64,000 bases of DNA from Closterium sp. NIES-65 (taxonomy: Eukaryota > Streptophyta > Zygnematophyceae > Desmidiales > Closteriaceae): NCBI GenBank assembly GCA_948144175.1, contig CANXME010002107.1, forward strand, positions 496,001 through 560,000. The letters run 5' to 3'. A program made the position numbers and the translations under genes. Every line of letters begins with the position of its first letter. Within the stretch, counting starts at the first letter, position 1. Below the pieces are notes generated by a model. The model was not told the DNA's origin. It saw nothing but the letters and a program-made list of their open reading frames with translations, and searched no databases. This document shows positions 44,419 through 55,502 of the stretch, one piece after another.

Positions 44419-45492
44419 ATGGCCACCCCCAATGTCCTTACTTTTGACGCTGAGGGGAGGGCCATTGACTTTGCCGTCTGGATTGAAGACCTGCAGCTGT
44501 ACTTACTATGTGATGCGATAGATGAGGTCTCTCTCTTTGACTTTGTCTCTGGAGCTGTCCCTGCCCCACCTGCTGATGCTGACTCTGCCGTTCGCTCCAA
44601 GTGGGCGACCCGTGATGCTGCTGCACGTCTTGCTGTGCGTCGCCACCTCCCTTCCTCTGAGCGTGCCCACTTTAGTCAGTGCAAGACCGCTCAGGCCTTG
44701 TACGACGCTGTAGTTGCACGCTACTCCTCCCCTTCCTCCGCTACCCTTAGCCGCCTCATGCTACCGTTTCTCTTCCCTGACCTCGCCTCCTTTCCCACTG
44801 TTGCTGACCTCGTTACCCACCTCCGTGCTAGTGACACCCGCTACCGCGCTGCCCTTCCTGCTGAGTTCCGCGCTGCGAACCCTCCTCCCATGTACATCAC
44901 TCTCTACTTTCTCGTCACCCGTCTCCCTGAGTCCCTTCGTGCCGTTAGGGACCAGTTTCTCTCTGTCTGTCCCACCACTCTCACTGTCGATCTCCTTGAG
45001 GAGTCCCTGCTAGCGGCTGAGAAGAGTATTGTCGCTGTAGGGGCCTCTCGGGGTGACCCTCGCACCCCCATCTTTGAGGGGTGTGGTCCTTCCCCCCTGC
45101 TGCCCTCTGTCGCCTCTACCGCTGCGGCCGACCTCACTGGTTTTGAGTCGGTCGGCGCGGCGTCTGCCCCCAGCGGCAGACGCCGCTCTGGCAAGGGCAA
45201 AGGGGGCAAGGGAGCGGGTGGAGCTAGAGGGGGCGGTGGAGGAGGCGGTGGGGGTGGCGGGGGGAGTGGGGGTGGCGGTGGGGGTGGTGGCGGGAGTGGA
45301 GGTACTGGTGGCGGCGGTGGAGGCGGAGGTGGCGGCGGAGGTGGTAGCGGAGGAGGCGGTGGGAGCGGTGGGAGCGACGGTCCTGGTGGGGGAGGTGGCG
45401 GTGGAGACGGGGGTGGCGGTGGAGGCGGGGGTGGCGGTGGAGGCGGGGGTCGGAGTGGCTCGTCCCAGCGGAGCAGCTCTGGGGGTGGTCAG

Positions 45493-45527
<35 letters not shown>

Positions 45528-48500
45528 GCAGCAGCAGCCACAGCAGCAGCAGCGCTCTCGCACCGTCCCCGGCCCTCAGCAGCTCCGTGAGTGGTACTTG
45601 CAGCGTCAGCGTGGTGGTGCGCTTGGTCCCTGCCCCTACGTTCTTCGCACAGGTGACCGTGCAGGGGAGAGGTGTGGAGGCGCCCACACAGCCCGCCGCT
45701 GCTTTGGCCGCCTGACCGACGCCTGGCGTCAGCAGTTTCCGGAGGCCGCTGAGATCCCCCGCTGGGGAGAGCTGTCTAGGGCTGGTGTAGCTATTTATGA
45801 TCTTGATTTTGATGCTATTCTCTCTGCTATGTATGCTGTGACTGGTAGTGATGAGGATGACTGTTACCGGTGTTTCCCGCCCGACCCGGGCATTGGTACT
45901 GCCACGTCAGGTACTAGTGAGGCTGCTGCTCTAGGTGCCAGTGCGTCTGTGCTCTCAGGTACTGGTGAGTCTGCCCTCTCAGGTACTGTGTCGGCTTCGG
46001 CCTCTCACACCTTCACCCTTGACTCTGGAGCGTCTCGCTCCTTCTTTAGGGACCGCACCACTCTCACGCCGCTGAGTCGGCCGGTTGCGGTGTCCCTGGC
46101 TGACCCCTCTGGGGGGCCTGTCCTGTCTCACTTCTCCACTGTCCTCCCGTGTCCGGCGGCCCCCTCTGTCACCCTGACTGGTCTCTACCTCCCCTCGTTC
46201 TCGACGAACTTGGTGAGTGGTGCTGACCTCCAGGATGCGGGTGTCCACCAGTTCACCCCTGCTCGTCAGCGGGTGACCCACTGCACGGAGGCGGATACAG
46301 GTCGCCACCTGGCTACGTTTACACGTCGGCCAGGGTCGAGCCTCTACACAGTGACCACTGCTTCACCTCCAGGTGCTGAGTCTGGTAGGGTCCCTTCATC
46401 TGGTCAGGTGTTTGCTGCAGCGTCCAGGTCTGGTCCTGAGTCTGCCCCCTGCTCGTGTCGTCGTCTGTCTCACGAGACCCTCCTCTGGCACCACCGCCTT
46501 GGCCACCCCTCTCTGCTTCGGCTCAGAGGCATGGCCTCGCGAGTCCTTGTGTCTGGTCTTCCCCGGTCTCTCCCTCCCCTTCCTCCGGTCCCTGGCCCCA
46601 CCTGTGTCCCCTGTGTCGAGGGGCGCCAGCGTGCTGCCCCTCACTCCTCCCAGTTTCCTCCGACAGAGGCCCCGTTGCAGACGCTTCACATGGACGTGTG
46701 GGGCCCAGCCCGCGTCCGTGGACAGGGTCAGGAGCGCTACTTCCTGCTGGTGGTTGACGACTACTCGCGTTACACCACAGTCTTCCCCTTGCGCAGCAAG
46801 GGTGAGGTCACTGAGGTGTTGATCGACTGGATCCGCGCAGCTCGTCTCCAGCTTCGGAGGAGCTTTGGCTCTGACTTCCCTGTTTTACGTCTGCACTCGG
46901 ACAGAGGCGGAGAGTTCTCCTCTGGCCTCCTGAGTGCCTACTGTCGTGCGCGAGGCATCCGTCAGACCTTCACGCTTCCGGACTCACCACAGCAGAATGG
47001 GATTGCTGAGCGCCGCATTGGCATGGTCATGGACGTCGCTCGTACGTCCATGATGCATGCGGCTGCTCCCCATTTTCTGTGGCCGTTTGCGGTCAGTTAC
47101 GCTGCGCACCAGATCAACCTCCACCCCAGGGTCTCTCGACCGGAGACCTCCCCAGCCCTGCTGTGGACGGGGAAGGTTGGCGATGCGTCGGCGTTCCGGG
47201 TCTGGGGATCTCGGGCGTTTGTTCGCGACCTGTCTGCGGACAAGCTGTCCCCTCGTGCTTCTCCCTGCGTCTTCCTGGGGTTCCCCCCCGACGCCCCTGG
47301 GTGGCAGTTTTACCACCCCACCTCTCGACGTGTTCTGTCCTCCCAGGACGTCACGTTCGACGAGTCGGTACCCTACTACCGCCTCTTCCCCTACCGCATT
47401 CCGTCCCTCCCCCCACCCCCGCTCTTCTTGGTACCAGGTCCCCCCCCGGTAGTCCCCCTCCCCCCTCAGGGTCCTGCCCCTTCAGGTGTGTCCCAGGTAG
47501 ACGCGGTCGAGCCTGTCGAGGTCACTGGTGACTCTGGTGCTGCTGCGGGAGCTGAGCCTGGGGGTGCGGAGTCTGGGGGTGCTGAGCCTGGAGGTGCCGA
47601 GTCTGGGGGTGCTGAGCCTGGGGGTGCTGAGCCTGGGGGTGCTGTGCCTGGGGGTGCTGAGCCTGGAGGTGCCGAGTCTGGGAGTGCTGTGCCTGGGGGT
47701 GCTGAGCCTGGGGGTGCTGCGCCTGGGGGTGCTTTGCCTGAGGTTGCTGAGCCTGGGGGTGCTGTGCCTGGGGGTGCTGTTTCTAGGGGTTCTGAGCCTG
47801 GAGGTGCTGTGCCTGGGGGTGCTTCGTCTCGCCGGGAGCCACTCTCCCCACAGGAGCTGCGTGAGTGGTTTGCTAGGCGCTGGAGGCGTGCTGCTGGTGC
47901 GGGTGGTTCTTCGCCTGCAGAGGGTACTGCTGCCGCGCGTCCCGCCGGTGCTCGTACTGTGGGTGCTGGAGCTGCTGGGTCTGAGGGTTCTCCTGGAGCT
48001 GGTCCTGCTGAGGGTGTTGGCGCTGAGCCTGCCGTTGGCGGTCCGACTGACAGTGCTCCTGGTGCTGCAGCTGGGGGTTCTGGAGCTTCTGGTGGTGCTG
48101 CTGGAGGTGCTGCTCGAGTGGGTGCTCCTGCCGGGGCTGCTGGTGCTGTTCCTGCTGTTTCTGGCGTCGCCGCGCGGCCCCGACCGTACTTCGTTCCGCT
48201 CCTGCAGCAGGTTCTTGGTCTTACACCTCCTCCTCCTCCCTTAGAGGGTCCGCAGCCTGTCCGATCACAGCCACAGCTACAGCCTGCCTCCCCTTTGCCT
48301 GCTCCTTCTCCCTACGCTGGTCCGACTGGAGGTCTTACTGAGCGTCGTGAGCCTGCGTCTCGTCCTGTGTCGCCTGTTCGTACTGAGCGCGCTAGTGGTC
48401 GCGGGTCGCGTCAGCGTCCTCCTCCTATCCCTGGCACGCACCGGATGTCATTGCGTCCGTCCACTGCTCCTCTGCGTGCCCCTTTGCCTTCTCCTCCTGC

Positions 48501-50430
48501 TTCCTCTCTTCCTGCTCTTGCCGACCCGGAGTCGGACTCTCTTCGTGCTGCCAGTCCTACTGTCACGCGTCTCCTGGCTACTGCTGTCACTGACCCCTCC
48601 TTCGAGTCGTCTGCTGCGTCTGCCCTTGTCACTGAGCTTGTCGACTTTGCTGCGCGCTGTCGTCTAGACTACGCTGCTCGTCTTGTCACTGAGTCTGAGT
48701 CCGCCTGTCCTCCGTCCGTCGGGGGTGAGTGTGCCCTTGGCACGGACGTCCTTGAGGACAGGCAGGAGGAGTTCCAGTGTCTGGCCGCCGCTTCACCTCG
48801 TCTCGCGTCTGTACTGCTAGCCCCTGAGGGAGACCCGGATGCACCAGACATCCCGACTCCGCGCTCTTACGCGGAGGCGATAGAGGGTCCCTACTCCTCT
48901 CAGTGGCAGGCAGCTATGGATGCAGAGATGGCTTCCTGGAAGTCCACAGGCACCTACGTTGACGCTGTTCCCCCTCCTGGGGCGAACATCGTTAGTGGCA
49001 TGTGGATTTTCAGGGTGAAGCGGCCGCCGGGTTCTCCGCCTGTCTTCAAGGCGCGTTACGTGGCTCGTGGCTTCAGTCAGCGGCAGGGGGTTGACTACTT
49101 TCAGACCTTCTCCCCCACCCCGAAGATGACCACTCTTCGGGTTCTGCTGCACGTTGCTGCTCACCGTGACTACGAGCTGCACTCTCTCGACTTCAGCACA
49201 GCTTTCTTGCAGGGCAGCCTGCACGAGGAGATCTGGCTGCGTCGCCCACCTGGCTTCACTGGGTCTTTCCTTCCCGGTACCCAGTGGAGTCTCCGGCGTC
49301 CAGTCTACGGTCTCCGCCAGGCGCCACGTGAGTGGCACGACACACTGAGGACTACGCTCGCGGCACTTGGGTTTGCTCCTTCCACTGCCGACCCGTCGCT
49401 GTTTCTGCGCACCGACACCTCTCTGCCGCCGTTCTACATCCTCGTGTACGTCGACGACTTGGTCTTTGCCACAGCTGACACTGCTGGACTCGCCTACGTG
49501 AAGTCTGAGCTGCAGAAGAGACACACGTGCACTGACCTGGGTGAACTGCGCAGCTACCTTGGCTTGCAGATCACCCGGGACAGAGCACGCCGCACCATTA
49601 CCCTGACTCAGTCACACATGGTGCAGCAGGTCCTTCAGCGCTTCGGCTTCACGTACTCCTCGCCTCAGGCCACTCCTCTGCCTACTCGCCACTCGCTCTC
49701 AGCTCTGCCTTCGGATGAGTCCGTAGAGTCGAGTGGCCCGTTTGCAGAGCTTGTTGGCTGCCTCATGTACCTGATGACCTGCACACGACCTGACCTCGCA
49801 TACCCTCTTAGCATTCTCGCACGCTTTGTTGCTCCTGGGAGACACCGACCAGAGCACATGGCTGCAGCGAAGAGGGTGTTGCGCTACTTGTGCAGTACGT
49901 CGGGCATGGGGCTAGTGCTTGGAGGGCGCAGTCCAGTGGTCCTCACTGGGCACGCAGACGCTTCTTGGGCTGACGACCAGGCTACGCAGCGGTCGTCACA
50001 GGGTTACACCTTCAGTCTTGGTTCCGGCTCTGTCTCGTGGCGGGCTACCCGCTCGTCTTCTGTTCTCGGCTCCAGTTGTGAGGCTAAGATCTACGCTGGG
50101 GCTATGGCTGCACAGGAGTTACGCTGGCTCACCTACCTGCTGACCGACCTTGGAGAGCAGCCTCGTTCTCCTCCAGTCCTGTACGTAGACAACAAGGCCA
50201 TGCTGGCCTTGTGTCGAGAGCAGCGACTGGAGCACAGAACGAAGCACATTGCTCTTCGCTACTTTCTTGCTCGTGAGCTACAGCAGCGTGGACAGATGCG
50301 ACTTGCGTACGTGGCCTCTGAGGCCAACACTGCTGATGTCTTCACCAAGGCACTTGCGCCTTGTGATCATCAGCGTTGCTGCACGCAGTTGGGTCTTGTG
50401 CCTGTCTTGCCTCACTTGCTCTCCTCTTGA
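44419..50430 (+). CDS. Copia-2 Gag-Pol polyprotein (2003 residues, open)
   Basis: ATG 44419 to TGA 50430 with no interruption; the frame is open upstream to 43864 without an ATG. Residues about 1-265 Gag; 270-345 Gly-rich; 358-379 Gln run; 404-430 Cys-His cluster; 535 protease DSGAS. Integrase D about 757 (MDVWG), D about 826 (SDRGGE) and E about 860 (AERR). 1040-1140 is the GGAEP/GGAVP repeat linker; 1528 onward is RT, with YVDD at 1677; RNase H runs from 1845. The RNase H motif reads CEAKIY where copia-1 and copia-3 have CEAEIY, replacing the acidic residue expected at the active site (position 1890). Otherwise it looks complete. Confidence 0.95.
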
Positions 50431-50779
50431 CCTTGCTTGTACCTTCGCATATATATACTCTTGCTCTTGCTTGCTTGACTCTTGTATACCTCTATATATG
50501 ATCTTGCATGTGAACTAGCCTTGTGGCCTTTGAACTTGTGCTCGGAATGCGTGGTGACTTTGTGATCCACCCTGAGCTTTGCTTTGCTTTGCTTGACTGG
50601 TCTTGTAACCCCTTGTTCTCCCCCACTTTGCCTATGGGGGTGTGTCAGAACATATAGCTTACTTGTTTGTGTAGGCTATAGTGGGGTATCCCATAGGGGG
50701 TACAACACAATTAGGGTTTCCCATTTGTACTCACTTCGTTCATACTCATTTCCATTCTCGTTCAATTCTTCTCACTTTT

Positions 50780-51139
50780 CTCGTCGAGGCGCAGGTCACT
50801 CCAGTAACCTTCCGCTTGCGTTTACGAGCTACCTGGAGGATTCACAATGCCTTCCATGTTCAACTTCTCAAGCCCTATCGGGACCCAAACACGGTCTTCA
50901 AAGGTCGCCAGCCGCCGCCGCCACTGCCAGTGATCGTTAATGGGGAACCCGAGTACGAAGTCGAAGCCGTTCTGGCGCACCGACGACGACGTAGCGGCAC
51001 CTTGGAGTTCTTGATTCGTTGGAAAGGCTATGATCCTTCCGAGGATACCTGGGTACCTGAACACGACATGGATAACGCCCGCCGTCCTCTACAGGACTAC
51101 CTTGTCAAGCAGGGTGTTACTTCTACCACCCAGCTTTGA
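50780..51139 (+). CDS. Gypsy-1 Pol C-terminus with chromodomain
   Basis: Continues integrase in frame after copia-2. Chromodomain signature YEVEAVLAHRRRR, then FLIRWKGYDPSEDTWVPE, typical of chromoviruses, whose chromodomains can direct integration to marked chromatin. Stop TGA 51137-51139, overlapping the purine tract GAGGGGGGGAAG (51138-51149) that primes plus-strand synthesis next to the 3' LTR. Confidence 0.95.
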   Translation, partial: LVEAQVTPVTFRLRLRATWRIHNAFHVQLLKPYRDPNTVFKGRQPPPPLPVIVNGEPEYEVEAVLAHRRRRSGTLEFLIRWKGYDPSEDTWVPEHDMDNARRPLQDYLVKQGVTSTTQL

Positions 51140-51149
51140 GGGGGGGAAG

Positions 51150-51551
51150 TGTGAGAGGACGTCCCCGTTATAATATTTTCTCACTATTCTATTTTTCCGT
51201 TATCCTATTCTCCCTTTTCTCCTCTTTATTTTGGTCTTTATCTCATCTCAATTTGCCTACTATTCTATTTTCTAGAGCCTTCTATTTATTTCTCTTATTT
51301 CCTACTTTTCCCACCGACATACCTATTATACGGCACGGACAGCGCCGACAGTGGTGTATACGGTGTAATCTGGGCGTAATCCCAAGTGCCAATAGACTTG
51401 CGTGCTTATGCGCATTTGTGATTGTAGTATCGGGAAGGGTGTGTTCCCGAAGGTTCGTTTTATCTCGTTTATCCTTGTACTTTCCGAGTATAAATAGGCC
51501 TTGTATTCAGTTTTAGTGACAAGTTTCGATTGAGAATTCGATCCTGTGACA
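51150..51551 (+). repeat. Gypsy-1 3' LTR
   Basis: 402 bp, TGTGAGAGG to TGTGACA, TATA box GAGTATAAATAGG near 51487. Near-identical to the two parts of the 5' LTR. Confidence 0.95.
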
Positions 51552-51556
51552 ACATA

Positions 51557-52494
51557 CATCACAGCACGGAAGTGTGGGGCAACCCGCGAGCGCCGCAAGT
51601 GATGGCGTCGTCCGCCATGACGGAGACGATGACCACGGCACGACACACCCCGACGCGACGAATGCGGCCAGGACTCAGCCTCGAGTCACGATTTCGGTGC
51701 CGGCCGGCGAATCAACTCTTCCGTCGCCGATGCCGCTAAAGCCGCAGCGTCCGCCATGCTATGACCCAAGTCAGCGGGGTGGCCCTACCGTTCAGGTGTG
51801 GCTCTTCACGTTGAACGTCTTTTTCGACGCGAACTACGTCTCGGAGGATACGGCGAAGATTCGCTACGCCGTGTCATTGCTGCGAGGACCCGCCATGGAC
51901 TGGTGGCGCGCCATCGTCACGAAGCCGGTGGACTACGCGACTCTACCGACACGGGAAGGACAAACCGGACCCTGGGCGCCGTCGTATTTCGTGGAGGTGC
52001 CCCAGTATCGCACGTGGGACGCGTGGTGCGCAGGTTTGCGCGCTCGTTTTGAGCCAATCGCGGCTTCGATCGCGGCGCGACAGAAGCTCCACACTTGGTG
52101 CCAACTCGGTTCCGTCCAAGATTACACGAGCGGATTTCTGGTGCTATGCGAGCAGGTGGGATATATGCACGAGAGCGAGCGCATCGACCGCTACATCGGC
52201 GGCCTGAAGCAGGACATCGCTCAGGAAATCCAGTTTCGCGGCGTCACCAACTTTCAAGAAATTCTCGCTATGGCGGAGAAACTTGATTTCTTCCGCCGAC
52301 CGAGACCGGGGTCCTACGAAAGCAGCCATTGGGGACATCGGCCTCGTGTGACGAACGAGGGCGCCACGATACGTGCCGTCGCCGCAAATGCCGGTGCCGC
52401 ACCATTCAAAGGGCGCTGCTTTGCATGCAATCGGCCGGGACATCGCAAGAGTGAATGCCCGGAAAACGCTAAGGGAAAGGGGGAAGCTGAGTAG
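51557..52494 (+). pseudogene. Gypsy-2 gag, main part with zinc knuckle
   Basis: In frame with 28836-29016 after removal of gypsy-1. Capsid segment (VWLFTLNVFFDANYV, LLRGPAMDWWRAIV, LHTWCQLGSVQDYTSGF) and knuckle CFACNRPGHRKSEC. Stop TAG 52492-52494. Confidence 0.9.
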
Positions 52495-52568
52495 CAGAAA
52501 CAGACCAAGCAGCAGGGAAACGCTGCGAGTCAGTAGCAGACGGGCCCTCAACTGACAGGTCACGCCGC

Positions 52569-53196
52569 TTGCCCGACCCAACCGACCCTCACCGAGTGAT
52601 TGTGTCGGTTCACGCAATCGACCACACTCGGCCGAATAAGGAGGGGACTACGGTAGACAGCCCCATACTGCTTAGTGGGAAAATCGGGACGGACTTAGTT
52701 AAAATCGTCGTAGACGGGGGAGCTAGCCACAGCCTCATGAACACTGCTACAGCACGAAAACTGCGACTGCCACTGGACAGATGTTTACCTGAGATCGACG
52801 CACGACTGGTAGACAGCACGCCGCTGGCAATACGGGAACGATGGACCCGGTTCGGATTCGATGTGGGGGTAACTTCACGTTTAGCCAGGAAATGCTCGCA
52901 ACGACCCTCGACGGAACCGATATTTTACTCGGGCGTGATTGGCTGTGACGACACAACCCGCGAATCGACTGGACGACGGGTGACTTCACCGTGCAAGTGA
53001 ACGGTAACAACATCGCCCTACCTCGTTGGGGCTCGCCTGAGTCTTCGTCGGTGCGTGTCAACGCGATCACGATGAAACGCGCCTTAGCGGCAGGAGCTGA
53101 CGTGTACGCGGACGACATTCGGGAAGCCGAGGCGGCAGACAAAGGAGGGATTTACAGAAACTGCTGGCCGACGTACCAAGTGACCTGGCAGCACTG
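52569..53196 (+). pseudogene. Gypsy-2 protease region, frameshifted
   Basis: Retropepsin-like segment with VVDGGASHSLM, where the catalytic D-S/T-G is D-G-G. The reading frame shifts near 52870, after which the expected protease end (LLGRDWL) is in another frame, and shifts again before RT. Inactive. Confidence 0.8.
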
Positions 53197-53928
53197 TTGA
53201 AGCAGTACAGCGACATTTCCCCGGACGATTTACCGACGGGACTGCCACCTCAGCGACCGCATGACCACATGATAGAGTTAGAACCGGGGGCACAGCCAAC
53301 AGTACAGCGACAGTTCCGACTGACCCAGCCCGAACTGGACGAACTGAGGAAGCAGCTCGATTACCTGCTCGAGAAGGAGTTCATTCACCCTAGTTCGTCG
53401 CCTTTCGCAGCACCGATACTGTTCACACCAAAAAAAGACGGGGGATTTCGCATGTGCATAGACTACAGAGCACTGAACAGGGTTACCATCAAATCCCGTT
53501 ACCCCATCCCGCGAGCCGACGAACTGATCGACCAACTGCGCACAGCCCGGGTTTTTCTCGAAAATCGACCTCCGAGGAGGTTACCACCAGATTCGCGTCA
53601 ACACGCTTGACTGCCCTAAGACCGCATTTCGCACATGCTACAGATCTTTCGAATACACCGTCATGCCCTTCGGACTGACCAACGCCCCCGCCACCTTTCA
53701 AATGACCATGAACGAAGCTTTCCGCCCGCTCTTAGATAAGTGCGTCATAGTATACCTGGACGACATACTGATTTACAGCCCTGACAGAGCACAACACTTA
53801 CAGGACATCGAAGCAGTTTTTAAAATACTGAGTGAAAACCGCCTACTGACAAAAGGGTCTAAGTGTGAGCTTTTACAGGACCGCCTGGAGTTTTTGGGAC
53901 ACGTTATTTCATCTGAAGGAGTGGAAAT
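53197..53928 (+). pseudogene. Gypsy-2 reverse transcriptase, N-terminal part, frameshifted
   Basis: RT from [14 protein letters not shown] to the thumb. One extra T in the run near 53553 shifts the frame just before the first catalytic Asp block; the frame is recovered at 53663 with [13 protein letters not shown] and YLDD (53755-53766). Interrupted at 53929 by TRIM-2. Confidence 0.9.
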
Positions 53929-54137
53929 TGTCAGAATATTATCTTATTGTTCTAGCCTGTAGTGGGGTGCTCTATAGCGAGTACAACCCTTCTAGGGTTT
54001 GCTATTTGTATCCTCATTCTTGCTAGTTCAATCCTCTTTCTTCCTTCTAATTTTGACATGCTATCAGAGCAGGTCGATCCCCTTGGATCGATCCTGTGGG
54101 TGGGTTACCACCTCGCTTCCGCTGCTACTTTTTCCTC

Positions 54138-54240
54138 CCGCCGTGCGCCCCGAGGCGCGCGGCGGTTTTCTGCCCGCCGTGCGCCCCGAGGCGCGCGGCG
54201 GTTCATTGCCCGCTGTGCGCCCCGAGGCGCGCGGCGGGCT
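54138..54240 (+). promoter_or_regulatory. Three tandem CCGA-loop hairpins in the TRIM-2 leader
   Basis: CCGCCGTGCGCC-CCGA-GGCGCGCGGCGG forms a 12-bp stem with one G-U pair. The unit is repeated three times with a 36-bp period (loops near 54150, 54186, 54222; the third has CGCTG in the left arm). It extends the hairpin shared by copia-1 and copia-2. Confidence 0.6.
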
Positions 54241-54665
54241 TCTCCCCTACGTCGCGGCCCCGCCCCGATCGTCGCGGCCCCTCCCCTTGACGCGGCCCCG
54301 CTCTACGTCGCGGCCCCGCCCCGGCCCGTCGCCGCCCGTGCGCCTGCCCGGCTCGGCCCCGCCCTTCGTCGCGGCCCCGCCCCGGCCCGTCGCCGCCCGT
54401 GCGCCTGCCCGGCTCGGCCCCGCCCTTCGTCGCGGCCCCGCCCCGGCTCGTCGCCGCCCGTGCGCCTGCCCGGCTCGGCCCCGCCCTTCGTCGCGGCCCC
54501 GCCCCGGCTCGTCGCCGCCCGTACGCCTGCCCGGCTCGGCCCCGCCCTACCTTCGCGGCCCCGCCCAACGTTGCGGCCCTGCCCTATGTCGCGGCCCCGC
54601 CCTACGTCGCGGCCTCGCCCCGACCGTCGCGGCCCCGCCCCTCGTCGCGGCCCCGGCCCCGTCCC
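54240..54665 (+). repeat. GC-rich minisatellite in TRIM-2
   Basis: Units of about 60 bp (CGTCGCGGCCCCGCCCCGGC with CGTCGCCGCCCGTGCGCCTG) in four close copies between 54310 and 54545, then degenerate CGTCGCGGCCCCGCC units. Ends in a C run at 54662-54680. Confidence 0.85.
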
Positions 54666-55502
54666 CCCCCCCCCCCCCTTTTTCTCCCCTCCCCCCCAAT
54701 TCCCGTCGTCCGTCGAGGCGACCTGAGGGGGCCGCTTGCGCGCTGTGGGGTGGCAGGTATGGGGGTGGCCAGTGTACTTTCCTCCCTTTGCTCCTCCTCC
54801 TCCTTCGTCTCCCACTGCTGCAGCTGTCGCTGAGGGGGGTGGTTGTGTGGGAGACTGGGTTTAGGGTTTTAGGGGGGTGCGTGGGAGTAGAGCTAGCGGT
54901 GTAGCAGTGGGTGTGTATCAGGGGGGTGGGACTGTGTGCGGGAGGATGAGCGGAGGTTGCCAGTTTGTCGTCAGCAGCACCTGTAGTCCGGGGCGCTGTC
55001 CCGGTAGCCCAGTCGTAGCCAGCTGTGCCAGCCGCCCGTGGGTCCGTTGCCCGTCCGCCGCTATTTGAGCCGCGGGGCCTGTTACTCCTGTAGTCCGGGC
55101 GCTGTCCGGTAGCCGCTGTGCCAGTCTGCCTCCTGTTGCCCGTGTGTCTGCAGCTTCAGCCGTCGCCTCCTGTCTCCTCTCCCCTCACTCTCCCTCCTCC
55201 TCCTCACTTGCCCGTTGTGACTACCACTAGCTTTGCTTATAATTGTGAACTCTAAACTATTTCTTCTTGAACTTGTGCTCAGAATGTGTGGTGACATTGT
55301 GATCCACCCTGAGCTTGTTTTGCTTTGCCTGCTCTGCTGATTACACCCCACTTTGGCTATGGGGGTGTGTCAGAATATTATCTTATTGTTCTAGCCTGTA
55401 GTGGGGTGCTCTATAGCGAGTACAACCCTTCTAGGGTTTGCTATTTTTATCCTCATTCTTGCTAGTTCAATCCTCTTTCTTCCTTCAAACTTTGACAGAA
55501 AT

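Larger units (their letters stand above)
43296..50774 (+). mobile_element. Copia-2: Ty1/copia retrotransposon, open polyprotein
   Basis: 132-bp LTRs (43296-43427, 50643-50774) starting TGTCAGAACATATAGC and ending TTCTCA, with one visible difference (GAGGGG/GTGGGG). TSD CTTTT (43291-43295, 50775-50779). Primer site TGGAATCAAAGC, leader hairpin, GC-rich leader repeats, one long open frame, PPT CTATGGGGGTG. Confidence 0.95.
29017..51551 (+). mobile_element. Gypsy-1: chromodomain Ty3/gypsy retrotransposon with four nested insertions
   Basis: LTRs begin TGTGAGAGGACG and end CCTGTGACA; both total 402 bp (29017-29326 plus 30844-30935, and 51150-51551). ACATA flanks it at 29012-29016 and 51552-51556. 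The order is PBS, gag with CCHC knuckle, protease, RT with YMDD, RNase H, integrase, chromodomain, polypurine tract. It carries TRIM-1, a solo LTR, copia-1 and copia-2. Apart from those insertions I see no stop or frameshift in gag or pol, so it was probably intact when it inserted into gypsy-2. Confidence 0.95.
53929..55497 (+). mobile_element. TRIM-2: non-autonomous LTR element related to the copia family
   Basis: 130-bp LTRs (53929-54058, 55368-55497), TGTCAGAATATT to TTTGACA, with a few differences near the 3' end. TSD GAAAT (53924-53928, 55498-55502). Primer site TGCTATCAGAGC, PPT CTATGGGGGTG. The leader has three copies of a long GC hairpin and then GC-rich repeats (54240-54660). No coding domain. 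About 100 bp before the 3' LTR (GTGTGGTGAC…GTGATCCACCCTGAGC) is homologous to the 3' UTR of copia-1, -2 and -3. Confidence 0.95.

Noticed and set aside
47528-48244. Leu/Val-rich frames (238 and similar codons) inside copia elements, looking like membrane proteins
   Set aside because: They are out-of-frame readings of the GGAEP-type repeat linker, present in copia-1, -2 and -3 at the same place.
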